Positions 5,448-5,907 of a stretch of DNA of 5,907 bases are shown piece by piece; the first letter of the stretch is position 1, and every line of letters starts with the position of its first letter. The translations under genes and the position numbers were made by a program. This DNA is from Nitrososphaerales archaeon. Its GTDB lineage: Archaea; Thermoproteota; Nitrososphaeria; Nitrososphaerales; UBA183. The notes below the pieces were generated by a model. That model was not told the DNA's origin. It made no database searches and saw only the letters and a list, made by a program, of their open reading frames with translations. The DNA lies in contig JASHZW010000018.1 in assembly GCA_030042335.1 (NCBI GenBank), positions 1 to 5,907 on the forward strand. The letters are read 5' to 3'.

Positions 5448-5907
5448 TCAGAGCGACATCTCGTAGAAGCCGGCCATCAGGCCACCATCGACGAACAGCA
5501 CGTTGCCGGTCACGTATCTCGCGTCATCGGAGGCGAGGAAGAGCGCGCAGGACGCTATCTCCTCCGGGGTGCCTATCCTCCCCATGGGGATCTTACGCTT
5601 GAGAGTATCCCTCATTTCCATCGGGACCGACCTCTCCCACATTGGAGTGAGCGTCTCTCCCGGCGCCAGCGCGTTCACTCTGATGTTATCCGCAGCATAA
5701 TCCAGTGCGAGAGATTTGGTCAGTTGGATGAGCGCCGATTTCGTCGTCCCGTACGCCTGAGAGTTGCGGTAGTTCATGAACGCGTTCGTCGTGATGGTGA
5801 TGATTATCGCCCCCCCGTGATTCTTGATCATGATCGGGACGACCTCCTTCGTGACCAAGAAGTGGCTCTTTATGTTGAGGTTCATCAGCCTTACCCAGTC
5901 CTCCTCG
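5448..5907 (-). CDS. Second short-chain dehydrogenase/reductase, N-terminus off the right edge
   Basis: Classical SDR oxidoreductase, NAD(P)(H)-dependent, substrate unknown. The frame is open to the window edge (first whole codon at 5906-5904, reading EEDWVRL), so the ATG at 5885 is internal: it aligns with an Ile inside the left-hand SDR, just before the conserved LNxKS. The visible 153 residues lack the nucleotide-binding N-terminal half and the NNxG motif. Numbered from the internal Met, N4, Y45 and K49 (YGTTK) are present. The catalytic Ser position is Thr (T32 in TITTNAF), as in the left-hand SDR. RVNALAPGE and YVTGNVLFVDGG are standard C-terminal SDR elements. The residue before TIT is Ile where SDRs usually have Asn (kept in the left copy). 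It is the upstream gene of a likely two-gene unit with the CoxG-like protein. Close relatives include many 3-oxoacyl-ACP reductase- and glucose-dehydrogenase-like SDRs, so a specific name is not justified. Confidence 0.95.
   Translation of the reverse strand, partial: EEDWVRLMNLNIKSHFLVTKEVVPIMIKNHGGAIIITITTNAFMNYRNSQAYGTTKSALIQLTKSLALDYAADNIRVNALAPGETLTPMWERSVPMEMRDTLKRKIPMGRIGTPEEIASCALFLASDDARYVTGNVLFVDGGLMAGFYEMSL

Noticed and set aside
5811..5817. Run of seven C (seven G on the coding strand) in the right SDR as a possible phase-variation tract
   Set aside because: It simply encodes Gly-Gly in a conserved SDR segment and is too short to suggest slippage switching.
5885..5885. ATG at 5885 as the start of the right-hand SDR
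   Set aside because: Codons upstream to the window edge (EEDWVRL) align with the left SDR (EKEWDRL), so the protein begins beyond the window.

Overview
The window looks like archaeal chromosome from a moderately GC-rich organism. The clues are AGG (Arg) and ATA (Ile) codons in otherwise GC-rich genes, a peptide-binding protein with an N-terminal membrane anchor followed by a Ser/Thr-rich stalk, AT-rich TATA/BRE-like boxes about 30-36 nt before start codons with little Shine-Dalgarno signal, and many N-x-S/T sequons in the secreted proteins. A narrower placement (for example within the TACK lineages or Thermoplasmatota) is not supported by anything visible here.

Layout, left to right. (1) The C-terminal three quarters of a short-chain dehydrogenase/reductase (SDR) on +, with its N-terminus off the left edge. 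(2) Convergent with it, a complete 635-residue family-5 (Dpp/Opp-type) ABC solute-binding protein on -, with no permease or ATPase gene in the window. The gap between them holds an 11-bp inverted repeat and an in-frame 27-codon tail past the UAG stop. (3) A 280-nt divergent region with the solute-binding-protein promoter, a second inverted repeat and a short stretch that reads like the broken C-terminus of an amidohydrolase. (4) A small membrane-anchored secreted protein of unknown family on +, visibly lower in GC than its neighbours. (5) A complete FAD-dependent oxidoreductase of the phytoene-desaturase superfamily (PYROXD2-like branch) on +. (6) Overlapping its 3' end by 20 bp, tail to tail, a CoxG-like SRPBCC protein on -. 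(7) Directly upstream of that on the same strand, the C-terminal part of a second SDR running off the right edge.

The two SDRs are clear paralogues of each other, in inverted orientation at the two ends of the window. Both carry Thr where SDRs normally have the catalytic Ser. Two SDRs, a FAD oxidoreductase, a CoxG-like protein, an amidohydrolase relic and an uptake receptor suggest a locus for catabolism of a small organic compound. No substrate can be named from the sequence. I saw no CRISPR array, tRNA, rRNA, insertion sequence or defence system. The most unusual points are the inverted SDR pair with the shared Ser-to-Thr change and the gene relics around the solute-binding-protein gene.
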